Part shown: piece after piece, positions 32,774 through 42,055 of the stretch
How positions within the stretch are numbered: the stretch's first letter is position 1
Layout of the letters: each line of letters starts with the position of its first letter
Assembly (NCBI RefSeq): GCF_018070025.1
Contig: NZ_JAGPYQ010000001.1
Location: forward strand, 7,378,001 to 7,442,000
Length of the DNA stretch: 64,000 bases
Source: Streptomyces liliiviolaceus
Lineage (GTDB): Bacteria; Actinomycetota; Actinomycetes; Streptomycetales; Streptomycetaceae
Direction of reading: 5' to 3'
The notes under the pieces: generated by a model
Told to the model about the DNA's origin: nothing
The model's database searches: none
Seen by the model: only the letters and a program-made list of their open reading frames with translations
Made by a program: the position numbers and the translations under genes

Positions 32774-32877
32774 CAACCGAAGTACCGCCGACGCGAAACG
32801 TCACACCATGGCGATGCTTCGTCCAAATTGTGAACAAGCCGTGGCGCCGCCGGTCCTCCGTCGCATAGAAATCCGGC

Positions 32878-33651
32878 ATGTTCTGGGTCCTCCTCCTTCT
32901 CCTCGCCTGGGCCGCCGCGGGCACGGCCTGTACGCGCCTGTGCCTGGCCTCGGTCCGCGCCGCCGCCGCGGACGACACGCACACGCACGCCGGACGCGGC
33001 CTGACGCTCTACGAGGCCGCGTTCCTGTCGGGCGGCCCCGCCCGGGTCGCCGATCTGACGCTCGTGTCGATGGCCCGCCAGCGCCGTCTGCTGCTCGCCC
33101 ACACCGGCTGGGCGACCGTCGTGGACCCGCGTGGCCGGGACGAGATGGAGCGCTCCGTCCTCGGCGCGATAGGCCCCGACGGACAGTCCCGGATCGCACC
33201 GGTCCGCACGAGCGCCGCCGCCGCGGAGGCCGTACGCGTGCTCGCCGACCGGCTGGTCGCGGCCGGCCTCGCCGTACCGGACGGAGCGCGCACCACCGTC
33301 GCGGGCACCGTGCAACAGGTGCGGTCGGCCGCGGCGGCCGTGCTGGTGCTGGCCGCCGTCGCGCTGCTGATGCCCGCTCAAGGGCAGCACGAGCGGGCGC
33401 TGGTGGCCGTCTGGTTCACGCTGCCCCTCATCCTCACCATGAGCTGTCTGGCCATCGCGCGGATCGAGGTGCACCCCTACACCCGCTGGGCGTCCCCGGC
33501 GGGACAGCACCTGCTCAGTTCGCTGACGCACCGGGCGGACCCCGACAGCGACGACCGTACGTACCTGACCACCGTGGCCGTGCGCGGCATCCGCGCGGTC
33601 GGCGAACCGAACCTGCGGGCGGCTTTCGGACACCGCGAGCCGCATCTCTAG
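32878..33651 (+). CDS. TIGR04222-like membrane protein
   Basis: A 257-residue protein with an N-terminal hydrophobic helix (MFWVLLLLLAWAAAG) carrying Cys18 and Cys22, a cytoplasmic segment with LTLYEAAFLSGGPARVADLTLVSMARQRRLLL that matches the start of the TIGR04222 domain, then two closely spaced membrane helices (about 146-190). Members of that family often end in glycine/cysteine-rich tails; this one does not (it ends FGHREPHL). From general knowledge TIGR04222 proteins often neighbour DUF692 genes in actinobacteria. No ribosome site is evident. Confidence 0.68.
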   Translation: MFWVLLLLLAWAAAGTACTRLCLASVRAAAADDTHTHAGRGLTLYEAAFLSGGPARVADLTLVSMARQRRLLLAHTGWATVVDPRGRDEMERSVLGAIGPDGQSRIAPVRTSAAAAEAVRVLADRLVAAGLAVPDGARTTVAGTVQQVRSAAAAVLVLAAVALLMPAQGQHERALVAVWFTLPLILTMSCLAIARIEVHPYTRWASPAGQHLLSSLTHRADPDSDDRTYLTTVAVRGIRAVGEPNLRAAFGHREPHL

Positions 33652-33806
33652 GGCAGGTCTCCCGGGGGGCGCCACCGGCGCACGCCGGGTGCGCATCGGG
33701 GTCATTGGGCCGACATCCGCGGGCCGGTTCTTTACTTCGCCGGGACCCGAACCAAATATCCCTTTTATTACTGTCGTGCACTGAGACGTGTATTGAAGGG
33801 AACCTG

Positions 33807-35396
33807 ATGCGCGCTGCCGTCCTCCTGGGAACGGCCGGATCCCTGCTGCTGACCGCCGTCGTCGCCACCGCGCCCGCGGGAAGCGCCCAGGCCTACTCGT
33901 CCGGCTGGGCCGAGCGGCGCGGCACGGCGGTCGCCGCCGAACGCGCCGCCGTCGACGGCATCCGCTTCGGGACGTGTGCCGAGGACGAGGACGGCCCGGC
34001 CACCCTGCGGTGCGGCACGGTGAAGGTCCCGCTCGACTACGCGCACCCCGACGGCGAGCAGATCGAGCTGACCGTCAGCCGGGTGCGGGCGACCGGCAAG
34101 GACCCCGAGAACGCCGAGCGGTCCGTCCCCCGGCAGGGCGCGCTCGTCTACAACCCGGGCGGCCCCGGCGCGTCCGGCATGTACTTCCCGCTGATCGGCA
34201 TGATCCCGGAGTGGAAGCGCATCGCGTCGGCGTACGACCTCGTCGGGTACGCCCCGCGCGGGGTGGCCCGCTCGGCCCCGATCTCCTGCCAGGACCCGAA
34301 GCTGCTCCTGAAGGGGCCCACGCAGTCGCCGACGAACCCCTCGGAGGCGTACAAGAAGGAGCGCGTCGCGCGGGCGAAGGCGTACGCGCGGGGCTGCGTC
34401 GAGCGGTCGGGCCGTGCGATCAGGCACTTCACCTCGGTCAACAACGCCCGCGACCTGGACGTCCTGCGCGCGGCCCTGGGCGAGCGGAAGCTGACCTTCA
34501 TGGGGGCGTCCTACGGCACGTACTTCGGGGCCCTGTACGCGGAGCTGTTCCCCTCGCACGTGCGCCGGATGGTCCTCGACTCGGCCGTGAACCCCGACCC
34601 GGCGAAGGTCTGGTACCGCAACAACCTCGACCAGTCGGCCGCCTTCGAACGCCGCTGGGCCGACTTCCGCGCCTGGACGGCCCGGCACGACAAGGTGTAC
34701 GGGCTCGGGCGCACGGCGGAGGAGGTGCGGCGCAGTTACGAGCGGGCACGGGCGCGGCTCGCGGCGGAGCCGGCGGGCGGTGTGGTCGGCCCCGGACAGT
34801 TGCAGGGGGCGTTCCTGCAGGCCGGGTACTACGACGACTACTGGCCGCATCGCGCGCAGGCTCTCTCCGCGTATCTGAAGGGCGACCCGAAGCCGTTGAT
34901 CCGGCAGGCGGGGCCGCATCCGGACTCGGTGAAGGAGCAGGAGAACGGCAAGGCCGTCTACACGGCGATCGAGTGCAACGACGCGCCCTGGCCGCGGTCC
35001 TTCCACACCTGGGACCGCGACAACACACGTCTCGCGCGCACGGCGCCCTTCGAGACGTGGTCCAACGCCTGGATGAACCTGCCGTGCGCGTACTGGCCGC
35101 TGCCGCGGCAACGGCCGCTCGACGTCCGCACGCTCCCCGGTGAACTGGCGCCCACGCTCGTCCTCGCGGCGGAACGGGACGCGGCGACGCCGTACGCCGG
35201 GGCGGTGGAGATGCACCGGAGGCTGTCGGGGTCCGCCCTGGTCACGGAGCTGGGGGCCGGCTCGCACGGGATCGCGGGCGGGTCCAACGCGTGCGTGAAC
35301 GCCCACGTGGACGCGTATCTCTTGGAGGGCCGGGTCCCGGGGCCGCGGGCGGCCTGCGGCCCGCACAAGGAGCCGGCCCTCAAGGCGCCCCGCTAG
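33807..35396 (+). CDS. Secreted alpha/beta hydrolase (tripeptidyl-aminopeptidase-like)
   Basis: A 529-residue exported hydrolase of the SlpD/SlpE/Tap type. A Sec signal peptide (MRAAVLLGTAGSLLLTAVVATAPAG) is followed by the alpha/beta fold: GALVYNPGGPGASG (oxyanion loop), the nucleophile elbow GASYGTYFG with Ser235, LAAERDAATPY (Asp) and GSHGIAGG (His). Tap-type enzymes trim tripeptides from secreted proteins. The usual DPRGxGxS motif reads APRGVARS here. The ATG at 33807 follows GAAGGG; a 932-codon open frame that runs through upstream genes is an artefact. Confidence 0.92.
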   Translation: MRAAVLLGTAGSLLLTAVVATAPAGSAQAYSSGWAERRGTAVAAERAAVDGIRFGTCAEDEDGPATLRCGTVKVPLDYAHPDGEQIELTVSRVRATGKDPENAERSVPRQGALVYNPGGPGASGMYFPLIGMIPEWKRIASAYDLVGYAPRGVARSAPISCQDPKLLLKGPTQSPTNPSEAYKKERVARAKAYARGCVERSGRAIRHFTSVNNARDLDVLRAALGERKLTFMGASYGTYFGALYAELFPSHVRRMVLDSAVNPDPAKVWYRNNLDQSAAFERRWADFRAWTARHDKVYGLGRTAEEVRRSYERARARLAAEPAGGVVGPGQLQGAFLQAGYYDDYWPHRAQALSAYLKGDPKPLIRQAGPHPDSVKEQENGKAVYTAIECNDAPWPRSFHTWDRDNTRLARTAPFETWSNAWMNLPCAYWPLPRQRPLDVRTLPGELAPTLVLAAERDAATPYAGAVEMHRRLSGSALVTELGAGSHGIAGGSNACVNAHVDAYLLEGRVPGPRAACGPHKEPALKAPR

Positions 35397-35591
35397 GGGC
35401 GGCCTTTGGGGGCGCGGGGAACTGCGCGGCCCGCCCCCACCGGGCCGCAGGCGACACACAACCCCCTGCGGGGGTCCGCCCCGAAGGGGGCGTCGGGCGA
35501 ATCCCCGCGTCTGCGGACCGGCCGTGGCTGATCGCGCAGTTCCCCGCGCCCCTAGGGGCGCCCCCTAGCGGGGGCTGCCCCTAGGGGGCTG
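35397..35591. repeat. Dispersed repeat pair between convergent genes
   Basis: A direct repeat core at 35409-35427 and an inverted copy at 35534-35552 frame this gap between the convergent hydrolase and hemQ genes, and are complementary, so both transcripts could end in the same long stem. Further short inverted runs of CCCCTAG occur at 35550-35590. Confidence 0.75.
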
Positions 35592-36323
35592 TCAGGCCAG
35601 GGCCGTGACCAGTTCTGTCACGGACTTTCGGCGGCCCGTGTAGAACGGGACCTCCTCGCGGACGTGCAGGCGCGCCTCCGACGCCCGAAGGTGCCGCATC
35701 AGGTCCACGATGCGATACAGCTCGTCCGCCTCGAAGGCGAGAATCCACTCGTAGTCGCCCAGCGAGAAGGAGGCGACCGTGTTGGCCCGCACGTCCGGGT
35801 AGCCGCGCGCCATCTTGCCGTGGTCGGCGAGCATCCGCCGCCGGTCCTCGTCGGGCAGCAGGTACCAGTCGTAGGAGCGCACGAACGGATACACGCTGAT
35901 GTAGTCGCGCGGCGTCTCGTCGGCGAGGAACGCGGGCACGTGCGAGCGGTTGAACTCCGCCGGCCGGTGCAGCGCCATGTTCGACCAGACCGGCTCCAGC
36001 GCGCGCCCCAGCTTCGTACGGCGGAAGAGGTTGTACGCCTCCTGCAGCTGGTCGGCGGTCTCGGCGTGCCACCAGACCATCAGGTCGGCGTCGGCGCGCA
36101 GCCCGGAGACGTCGTACGTGCCGCGGACCGTGACGTCCTTGGCGGCGAGCTGGTCGAACAGCTCCTGCACCTCGTCCGCGTAGCCGGTGCGGTCCTCGGG
36201 GAGCACGTCACGCAGTTTGAACACGGACCAGAGGGTGTAGCGGATGACCTCGTTGAGGTCCTTGGCCTTCTTGCCGGCGTTCGGGGTCCTGGCCGGGCCG
36301 GTGATGGGGGCGTCGTCACTCAT
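35592..36323 (-). CDS. hemQ: Coproheme decarboxylase HemQ/ChdC (chlorite dismutase family)
   Basis: A 243-residue HemQ that decarboxylates coproheme III to heme b with peroxide, the last step of the coproporphyrin-dependent pathway of Gram-positive bacteria. [19 protein letters not shown] and [22 protein letters not shown] are hallmark stretches; the Tyr in [14 protein letters not shown] region is the catalytic area and [30 protein letters not shown] follows. The start at 36323 lies four bases after the hemG stop, so the two form an operon. Confidence 0.95.
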   Translation of the reverse strand: MSDDAPITGPARTPNAGKKAKDLNEVIRYTLWSVFKLRDVLPEDRTGYADEVQELFDQLAAKDVTVRGTYDVSGLRADADLMVWWHAETADQLQEAYNLFRRTKLGRALEPVWSNMALHRPAEFNRSHVPAFLADETPRDYISVYPFVRSYDWYLLPDEDRRRMLADHGKMARGYPDVRANTVASFSLGDYEWILAFEADELYRIVDLMRHLRASEARLHVREEVPFYTGRRKSVTELVTALA

Positions 36324-36327
36324 GGGG

Positions 36328-37821
36328 CTATTCTCCCGCTCCGCCGTGCAGGCTCTGCACCGGGTGGGCGGTCAGGGCGTCCGTCAGCCGGTCGTCGCCC
36401 CGCAGCCGGTCCACGGCGGCGTTCGCGCTCGCGACGCAGGCCGGGATGCCCACGCCGTCGTACGCCGCTCCGCACACCGCGAGCCCCGGCACCTTCGCGA
36501 CGTGTTCGCGGATGCGGGCCACGCGCGCGTGGTGCCCGACCGGGTACTGGGGCAGTCCGTCGTCCCAGCGGGTCACCCGGGTCTCCAGGGGCTGCGCGGT
36601 GAGGCCGGTGGCCTCGCGCAGGTCGTGCCGGGACACGTCGACGAGGTCGGCGTCGTCGCGGCCGAGGATCTCCGTCTCGCCGTACCGGCCGACGGAGGTG
36701 CGCAGGACCACCGTGTCCGGGTTCTCCTCGGCGATCCAGCCCCATTTCTGGGACGCGAACGTCGACGCCTTGATGGTCCGCCCGTCGACGGGCGGCACCA
36801 GGAAGCCGCTGCCTTCGGGGAGGGCCGCCTCGTCGCGGCGGTAGGCGAGGGTGATCAGCGCCATGGACGCGTACTCGACGACCGCGAGCTCGGCAGCGGC
36901 GGCGGGGGCCTCGGTGCCGAGCAGTGCGGCGGCGGCGCCTGCGGGGACCGCCACGACGACGGCGTCGGCCACCAGGGTCCGGTCGCCCGTGACGACCCGC
37001 CAGCCCTCCTGCCGTTCGGCGCCGGCCGCGTCGCCGGTGACCCGGCGCAGCTCCGTGACCGGGGCGCCCGTGACGATCTCGCCGCCCCGGGTCCGTACCG
37101 ACTCGGCGACGGCGAGCGGGAGTTGGCCGATGCCGCCCTCGATGCCCATGAAGACCGGGCCCGCCGGCTGGTCCGGCCGCAGACCGCGCGCGGCCTTCGC
37201 CTGGATCTCGCGGACCCCCTCCGTGAGCGAGGCGTGCGTCCGGGCGGCCTCGAAGAGCTGCGGGACGGCCGAACGCATCGAGATGCGGTACGCGTCGCCC
37301 GCGTAGACCCCGCCGAGCAGCGGCTCGACGAGACGGTCGACGACCTCGCGGCCGAGGCGCTCGGCGACGAAGGCTCCTACCGCCACGTCGTCGCCGACCT
37401 CCGTGCGCGGCAGCTCGCGGTCGCGCTCGATGCGGCGCAGGCCTTCGTCGGAGAGCACCCCGGTGAGGGCCGCGGCGTCCGCGGGGACGCCCATGACGTG
37501 TCCCTTGGGCATGGGCCGCAGGGCGCCGCGCGTCCAGATCGAGGCGCCCACCGCGTTCGGCGGGCGGAGCCGGTCGGCGAGGCCGACCTCGTGGGCCAGC
37601 GCGACCGCCTCGGGCCGCCGCGCGAGCATCGACTCGGCGCCCAGGTCGACCCGGGCTCCCGCGATCGAACCCGGCAGCAGCTTGCCGCCGAGCCGGTCGG
37701 AGGCCTCCAGGACGGTCACGCGCGCACCGGCGTTCAGCAGCCGGTGCGCGGCGGCCAGACCGGCGATGCCACCCCCGATGACGACGACGTGACCCGGGCC
37801 CGTACGTGTGTCTGCGTGCAT
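36328..37821 (-). CDS. hemG: Coproporphyrinogen/protoporphyrinogen III oxidase HemG/HemY-type
   Basis: A 497-residue FAD-dependent oxidase. The N-terminal dinucleotide motif is [17 protein letters not shown] with [13 protein letters not shown], and the C-terminal FAD end is [21 protein letters not shown]. In the coproporphyrin-dependent route this enzyme (HemY/CgoX) oxidises coproporphyrinogen III, fitting its link with hemQ. The ATG at 37821 is chosen as it gives a short N-terminus before the FAD motif; the much longer open frame upstream lies antisense to the divergent DUF4349 gene. Symbol usage (hemG or hemY) varies. Confidence 0.95.
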   Translation of the reverse strand: MHADTRTGPGHVVVIGGGIAGLAAAHRLLNAGARVTVLEASDRLGGKLLPGSIAGARVDLGAESMLARRPEAVALAHEVGLADRLRPPNAVGASIWTRGALRPMPKGHVMGVPADAAALTGVLSDEGLRRIERDRELPRTEVGDDVAVGAFVAERLGREVVDRLVEPLLGGVYAGDAYRISMRSAVPQLFEAARTHASLTEGVREIQAKAARGLRPDQPAGPVFMGIEGGIGQLPLAVAESVRTRGGEIVTGAPVTELRRVTGDAAGAERQEGWRVVTGDRTLVADAVVVAVPAGAAAALLGTEAPAAAAELAVVEYASMALITLAYRRDEAALPEGSGFLVPPVDGRTIKASTFASQKWGWIAEENPDTVVLRTSVGRYGETEILGRDDADLVDVSRHDLREATGLTAQPLETRVTRWDDGLPQYPVGHHARVARIREHVAKVPGLAVCGAAYDGVGIPACVASANAAVDRLRGDDRLTDALTAHPVQSLHGGAGE

Positions 37822-38044
37822 GCGTCCACTGTCCCAGACCCGGTACGCCGTCCCCCGGACCCCCGGACCCCCAGACCCCCGGCGCCCCGGCGCACGACCG
37901 GGGTGGCCACGACCGGGGTGTCCGTGACGAGGCCGGACCGTGACCTCTTCGGGACCGGATCCGGCCAACGTCCCGCGGGGTTCGGGCGTCGAAGGAACGT
38001 CAGTCGTCACGACGCTCATCACGACACCTCGGGGGTACACCGAC

Positions 38045-39058
38045 ATGCGGACACACGGCAGTGGCACGAGCGGCGGCAAGGGCGGCGGCACGCCCCGGTA
38101 CCGCTCCGTACGCCCGGTACAGCTCCTCTCCGCGCTGTTGCTCTCCGGCGCCCTCGCCCTCACGGGGTGCACGGCTTCGGACGACGGCGGGTCCGACAGC
38201 TCGGCCATGAACAAGGCCGCCGACTCGGACGCCCGGGACGCGGGAGCGGCGGCCGAGGGCGGTGCGGCCGACAGCAGCGCGGGCGACAGCGGCGCGGGCG
38301 GCGCCAAGGGGAAGGAGGCCGCCGCGACCCCGGGGCCGACCACCCACATCATCCACACCGCCTCGCTGACCGTGCAGGTCAAGGACGTACCGAAGTCGCT
38401 CGCCGAGGCCCGCACGGTGGTCGAGAACGCGGGCGGCATGGTCGGCGACGAGACCACGGACCGGGACTCCGAGGGCCGCGAGCGTTCCCGGGTCGTCCTG
38501 CGTATCCCGGCGGAGAAGTACGAGGAGGTCCGCACCGAACTGGAGGGCTCGGGCAAGCTCCTCGATCTCAAGGCGAAGGCGGAGGACGTCACCGAGCAGG
38601 TCGTCGACGTGGAGAGCCGTATCACGTCGCAGCGGGCGAGCGTGGCGCGGATCCGCGAGCTGATGGACCGGGCCTCCAAGCTGAGCGATGTGGTCACCCT
38701 GGAGGGCGAGTTGAGCACGCGCCAGGCCGACCTGGAGGCGTTGCTGGCCCGGCAGGCCTCGCTGAAGGACCGTACGAGCCTGGCCACGATCACGTTGTCG
38801 CTGTCCGAGACACCGGTGAAGAAGGCCTCCGAGGACGACGAACCCGGCTTCGCCGACGCGCTCGGGGGCGGCTGGGACGCGTTCGTCACCATGTTCCGCT
38901 GGATCGCGCTGGCGCTGGGCGCGGTACTGCCGTTCCTGGTGGGCGCGGCGCTGCTGCTGTTCCTGTGGGCGCGTTTCCTGCGCGGCCGGACACCGCGTGG
39001 CGCGGCGGCGACCGCGGCGGCGACCGCGACGACGCACGGCGAGCCTGAGCGGGACTGA
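38045..39058 (+). CDS. DUF4349 lipoprotein
   Basis: A 337-residue envelope lipoprotein. A basic N-terminus and hydrophobic stretch end in the lipobox ALTGCT (Cys about 42). A disordered Ala/Gly/Ser/Asp-rich linker of about 60 residues follows, then the DUF4349 domain (HTASLTVQVKDVPKSLAEARTVVENAGG) with a coiled coil (ESRITSQRASVARIRELMDRASKLSDVVTLEGELSTRQADLEALLARQASL) and a C-terminal membrane helix (about 288-315). So it may link membrane leaflets or sense the envelope; function is unknown. The ATG at 38045 follows GGGGG. It is divergent from hemG. Confidence 0.88.
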   Translation: MRTHGSGTSGGKGGGTPRYRSVRPVQLLSALLLSGALALTGCTASDDGGSDSSAMNKAADSDARDAGAAAEGGAADSSAGDSGAGGAKGKEAAATPGPTTHIIHTASLTVQVKDVPKSLAEARTVVENAGGMVGDETTDRDSEGRERSRVVLRIPAEKYEEVRTELEGSGKLLDLKAKAEDVTEQVVDVESRITSQRASVARIRELMDRASKLSDVVTLEGELSTRQADLEALLARQASLKDRTSLATITLSLSETPVKKASEDDEPGFADALGGGWDAFVTMFRWIALALGAVLPFLVGAALLLFLWARFLRGRTPRGAAATAAATATTHGEPERD

Positions 39059-39085
39059 AATGCCGGACCGCCGTAGCGTGTTCGT

Positions 39086-40486
39086 ATGACTATGAGTCGC
39101 GAGAACCGTACGAAAGAGCGTCTGGTGGTCGTCGGAGGGGACGCGGCGGGCATGTCCGCCGCGTCCCAGGCACGCAGGCTGAAGGGCCCCGACGCATTGG
39201 AGATCATCGCTTTCGAGCGGGGACACTTCAGTTCCTACTCCGCGTGCGGCATCCCGTACTGGGTGGGCGGCGAGGTCGACGAACGGGACAAGCTGATCGC
39301 CCGCTCGCCCGAGGAGCACCGGGAGCGCGGGATCGACCTGCGGATGCGTACGGAGGTCACGGAACTCGACGTCGACGGCGGCCGGGTGCGCTCCCGCGAC
39401 CTGGACTCCGGGGCCGAGACGTGGACGTCGTACGACAAGCTCGTGATCGCGACGGGCGCCCGTCCGGTGCGCCCGCCGCTGCCCGGCATCGACGCCCCCG
39501 GGGTGCACGGGGTGCAGACCCTCGACGACGGACAGGCGCTCATCGACACGCTGAGCCGTACGGAGGGCCGCCGCGCGGTCGTGATCGGCGCGGGCTACAT
39601 CGGTGTGGAGATGGCCGAGGCGCTGATCAACCGCGGGTACGAGGTGACGGTCGTCAACCGCGGCAAGGAGCCGATGGCCACGCTCGACCCGGACATGGGC
39701 CGCCTGGTGCACGAGGCCATGGAGGGCATGGGCATCACCATGGTGAACGACGCCGAGGTCACCAAGATCCTCACCGGTGACGACGGGCGGGTGCGCGCGG
39801 TCGCGACGGAGGACGGCGAGTACGCGGCGGACGTGGTGGTCCTCGGTATCGGCGTCCGGCCGGAGACCACGCTCGCCGAGGCCGCGGGGCTGCCGCTGGG
39901 CGACCACAAGGGGCTGCTGACGGACCTGGCCATGCGGGTGCGCGGCCACGAGAGCATCTGGGCGGGCGGCGACTGCGTCGAGGTGCTCGACCTGGTCTCC
40001 GGCAGCGAGCGCCACATCGCGCTGGGCACCCACGCCAACAAGCACGGCCAGGTGATCGGCTCGAACGTGGGCGGCGGCTACGCCACGTTCCCCGGTGTCG
40101 TCGGCACGGCCGTGAGCAAGGTCTGCGACCTGGAGATCGCCCGTACGGGCCTGCGCGAGAAGGACGCGCACCGGGCGGGGCTGCGTTTCGAGGCGGTCAC
40201 GATCGAGTCGACGAACAGCGCGGGCTACTACCCGAAGGCCGACCTGATGACGGTGAAGATGCTCGCCGAGCTGCGCACCGGCCGCCTCCTGGGCGTCCAG
40301 ATCGTCGGCCGCGAGGGTGCCGCCAAGCGCGTGGACATCGCCGCCGTCGCTCTCACGGCGGGCATGACGGTGGAACAGATGACAGCCCTGGACCTCGGCT
40401 ACGCCCCACCGTTCTCCCCGGTCTGGGACCCCATCCTGGTAGCGGCCCGCAAGGCGGTGACAGCGGTACGCAGGACGACCCAGTAG
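39086..40486 (+). CDS. CoA-disulfide reductase-like FAD/NAD(P) oxidoreductase
   Basis: A 466-residue flavoprotein. The FAD motif is VVVGGDAAGMSAASQARRL, a single active-site cysteine lies in SSYSACGIPYWVGG (the CoADR/NADH oxidase type), the NAD motif is VVIGAGYIGVEMAEALINRG, and the second FAD block is SIWAGGDCVEVLDLVSG. The C-terminal dimer domain has TNSAGYYPKADLMTVKML. It could be a CoA-disulfide reductase or an NADH oxidase; the sequence alone cannot decide. ATGs at 39086 and 39092 are both near; it lies 27 bases after the DUF4349 stop. Confidence 0.92.
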   Translation: MTMSRENRTKERLVVVGGDAAGMSAASQARRLKGPDALEIIAFERGHFSSYSACGIPYWVGGEVDERDKLIARSPEEHRERGIDLRMRTEVTELDVDGGRVRSRDLDSGAETWTSYDKLVIATGARPVRPPLPGIDAPGVHGVQTLDDGQALIDTLSRTEGRRAVVIGAGYIGVEMAEALINRGYEVTVVNRGKEPMATLDPDMGRLVHEAMEGMGITMVNDAEVTKILTGDDGRVRAVATEDGEYAADVVVLGIGVRPETTLAEAAGLPLGDHKGLLTDLAMRVRGHESIWAGGDCVEVLDLVSGSERHIALGTHANKHGQVIGSNVGGGYATFPGVVGTAVSKVCDLEIARTGLREKDAHRAGLRFEAVTIESTNSAGYYPKADLMTVKMLAELRTGRLLGVQIVGREGAAKRVDIAAVALTAGMTVEQMTALDLGYAPPFSPVWDPILVAARKAVTAVRRTTQ

Positions 40487-40663
40487 GGCCGAAGACCCTG
40501 GAGGGGCGCGGGCCGTTTTCAGGGGCGCGGGGAACTGCGCGACCGGCCCCCACCGGCGGCAGGCCGACACACAACCGTTCCCCCCGCCCCCTCAGGGGCG
40601 CGGGGAACTGCGCGACAAGCCCCCACCGGCGGTCAGCCGACACGCAGCCGAACAGCGCCCCCC
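40487..40663. repeat. Two dispersed repeat copies between convergent genes
   Basis: Direct cores at 40522-40540 and 40595-40613, each followed by GACC/GACA and CCCACCGGCGG. Partial copies precede them (40503-40514). They lie between the convergent flavoprotein and the small hypothetical gene. Confidence 0.8.
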
Positions 40664-41035
40664 TCAGGCCCCCTGCGCATTCCCGTTTATCTTCTCGATG
40701 GCCTGCCGAGCCTGCTCCCCCGGCGTCCGCGGCAACGACGACACGGCGGACACCTGAGGCCCACCCACAGCGGCAGGCGCAGCCACACCCGCACCCGCCG
40801 GCATGGCCGACGCCGACGCGGACGCGGCGGGCCGCGCATGCGACCCCGCCTGCCGCCCCCGCAGCCGATGACTCGCCGCCTCGTCCAGCGTCACGGGCCG
40901 CTGCATGCTCGCGGCGAGCCGCCCCGCCTCCTGGCCGAGCGCGGCCACGTCCTCCCAGGACAGCCTGAGTACCACGGCGAGTTCCGCCTCGCCGTCCGGC
41001 GTGGCGATCAACGGCTGAGTGGCTCGGTCGTTCAT
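40664..41035 (-). CDS. Conserved hypothetical protein, Ala-rich
   Basis: A 123-residue cytoplasmic protein. The N-terminal 60 residues look folded (ATPDGEAELAVVLRLSWEDVAALGQEAGRLAASMQRPVTLDEAASHRL, helix-rich), while the rest is Ala/Ser/Pro-rich and ends in a helix (EQARQAIEKINGNAQGA). The ATG at 41035 follows GAGGAAC at proper spacing; the longer open frame is not supported. I recognise no family beyond streptomycete hypotheticals. It is divergent from the rhomboid protease gene. Confidence 0.7.
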   Translation of the reverse strand: MNDRATQPLIATPDGEAELAVVLRLSWEDVAALGQEAGRLAASMQRPVTLDEAASHRLRGRQAGSHARPAASASASAMPAGAGVAAPAAVGGPQVSAVSSLPRTPGEQARQAIEKINGNAQGA

Positions 41036-41138
41036 GACCTGTTCCTCACGTGGTACTTGGGGCTCGGGCGGTTGCCGAAACATACGCACGCGACGCCACC
41101 CCCGTTCAGACTCCCTGAACCGGGGGCAGGATCCATCC

Positions 41139-41966
41139 GTGGTCATACCCGTCCATGACGTGAACCCGGCCCGCCGCACGCCTTATGTGACGTACGCGCT
41201 GATCGCCGCCAACTTCGTGGTCTTCCTGGCCACTCCGGGCGTGGCGAGTTCGCTCACCGGCCACGGCGGTGCGTCCCACCTGTCGCAGCTGTGCCATCTG
41301 CACGCGTTCCTGGAGCAGTGGGCGGCGATACCGCGGGAGCTGATCCACGGACAGCTCCCGACGACGGTCCCCACCGGTGACGTGGGGGCGGGCGCCACCG
41401 GTCGCGGCTGTGCCGTCGGCCCGCCCGGCTACGACAAGTCACCCCAACTGTCGGTCCTCACCGCGATGTTCGTGCACGGCGGCTGGGTGCACCTGCTCGG
41501 CAACATGCTCTTCCTGCTGATCTTCGGCAACAACATCGAGGACCGCCTCGGCCACATGCGCTACGCGCTCTTCTACGTGGCCTGCGGCTATGCGGCGGCC
41601 TACGGCTTCGCGCTGGTCAACGCCGACTCGACCGACCCGCTGATCGGTGCGTCGGGCGCGATCGCCGGGGTGCTGGGCGCGTATCTGGTCCTCTACCCGC
41701 GGGCCAGGGTCTGGGTCCTGGTCCCGTTCCTGATCTTCCTGCCGCTGCGGCTGCCCGCCTGGATCGTGCTGGGCTTCTGGTTCGGTCTCCAGGCGGTGTA
41801 CTCGTCCGGCAGGGGCGTCTCCGAGGCCGGCACCGTCGCGTACGTGGCCCACGTGGTCGGCTTCCTGACGGGCATGCTCCTGGCCTGGCCCCTGCGCCGC
41901 GGCACCCCGCCCCCACCCCAGCCGCGAGGCCTCCTGTGGGGCAGAAGGGCCCACCACCGCTGGTGA
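41139..41966 (+). CDS. Rhomboid-family intramembrane serine protease
   Basis: A 275-residue rhomboid protease with six or seven membrane helices. The catalytic serine is Ser172 in IGASGAIAGVLGAY, the partner histidine lies in YVAHVVGFLTG, and the L1/helix-2 motif is GGWVHLLGNMLFLLIFGNNIED. A CxxC-free loop of about 60 residues between helices 1 and 2 (residues 35-95) holds Cys residues and may be extracellular. The GTG at 41139 follows GGGGCAGG and gives a short cytoplasmic start (VVIPVHDVNPARR). Substrate unknown. One dispersed repeat copy follows at 41991-42009. Confidence 0.93.
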   Translation: MVIPVHDVNPARRTPYVTYALIAANFVVFLATPGVASSLTGHGGASHLSQLCHLHAFLEQWAAIPRELIHGQLPTTVPTGDVGAGATGRGCAVGPPGYDKSPQLSVLTAMFVHGGWVHLLGNMLFLLIFGNNIEDRLGHMRYALFYVACGYAAAYGFALVNADSTDPLIGASGAIAGVLGAYLVLYPRARVWVLVPFLIFLPLRLPAWIVLGFWFGLQAVYSSGRGVSEAGTVAYVAHVVGFLTGMLLAWPLRRGTPPPPQPRGLLWGRRAHHRW

Positions 41967-41990
41967 GCGCCGTCCCCAGGGGCCCCGCTA

Positions 41991-42009
41991 GGGGCGCGGG
42001 GAACGGCGC
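41991..42009 (+). repeat. Single dispersed repeat copy between rhomboid and hemE genes
   Basis: One direct core (GGGGCGCGGGGAACGGCGC variant) followed by GACAAGCCCCCACCGG, in an 89-base gap between convergent stop codons. Confidence 0.8.
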
Positions 42010-42055
42010 GACAAGCCCCCACCGGCCCGCAGGTGAAGACGAACCCGGTCGAACC

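Noticed and set aside
32598..33806. A 932-codon frame running into the alpha/beta hydrolase gene
   Set aside because: The first 403 codons are Arg/Pro-rich shadow of the DUF4142 and TIGR04222-like genes; the hydrolase signal peptide and ribosome site fix the start at 33807.
36244..39048. A 934-codon plus-strand frame antisense to hemG
   Set aside because: It is a high-GC shadow frame with low-complexity Arg/Gly/Val content and no domain; hemG and DUF4349 explain the DNA.
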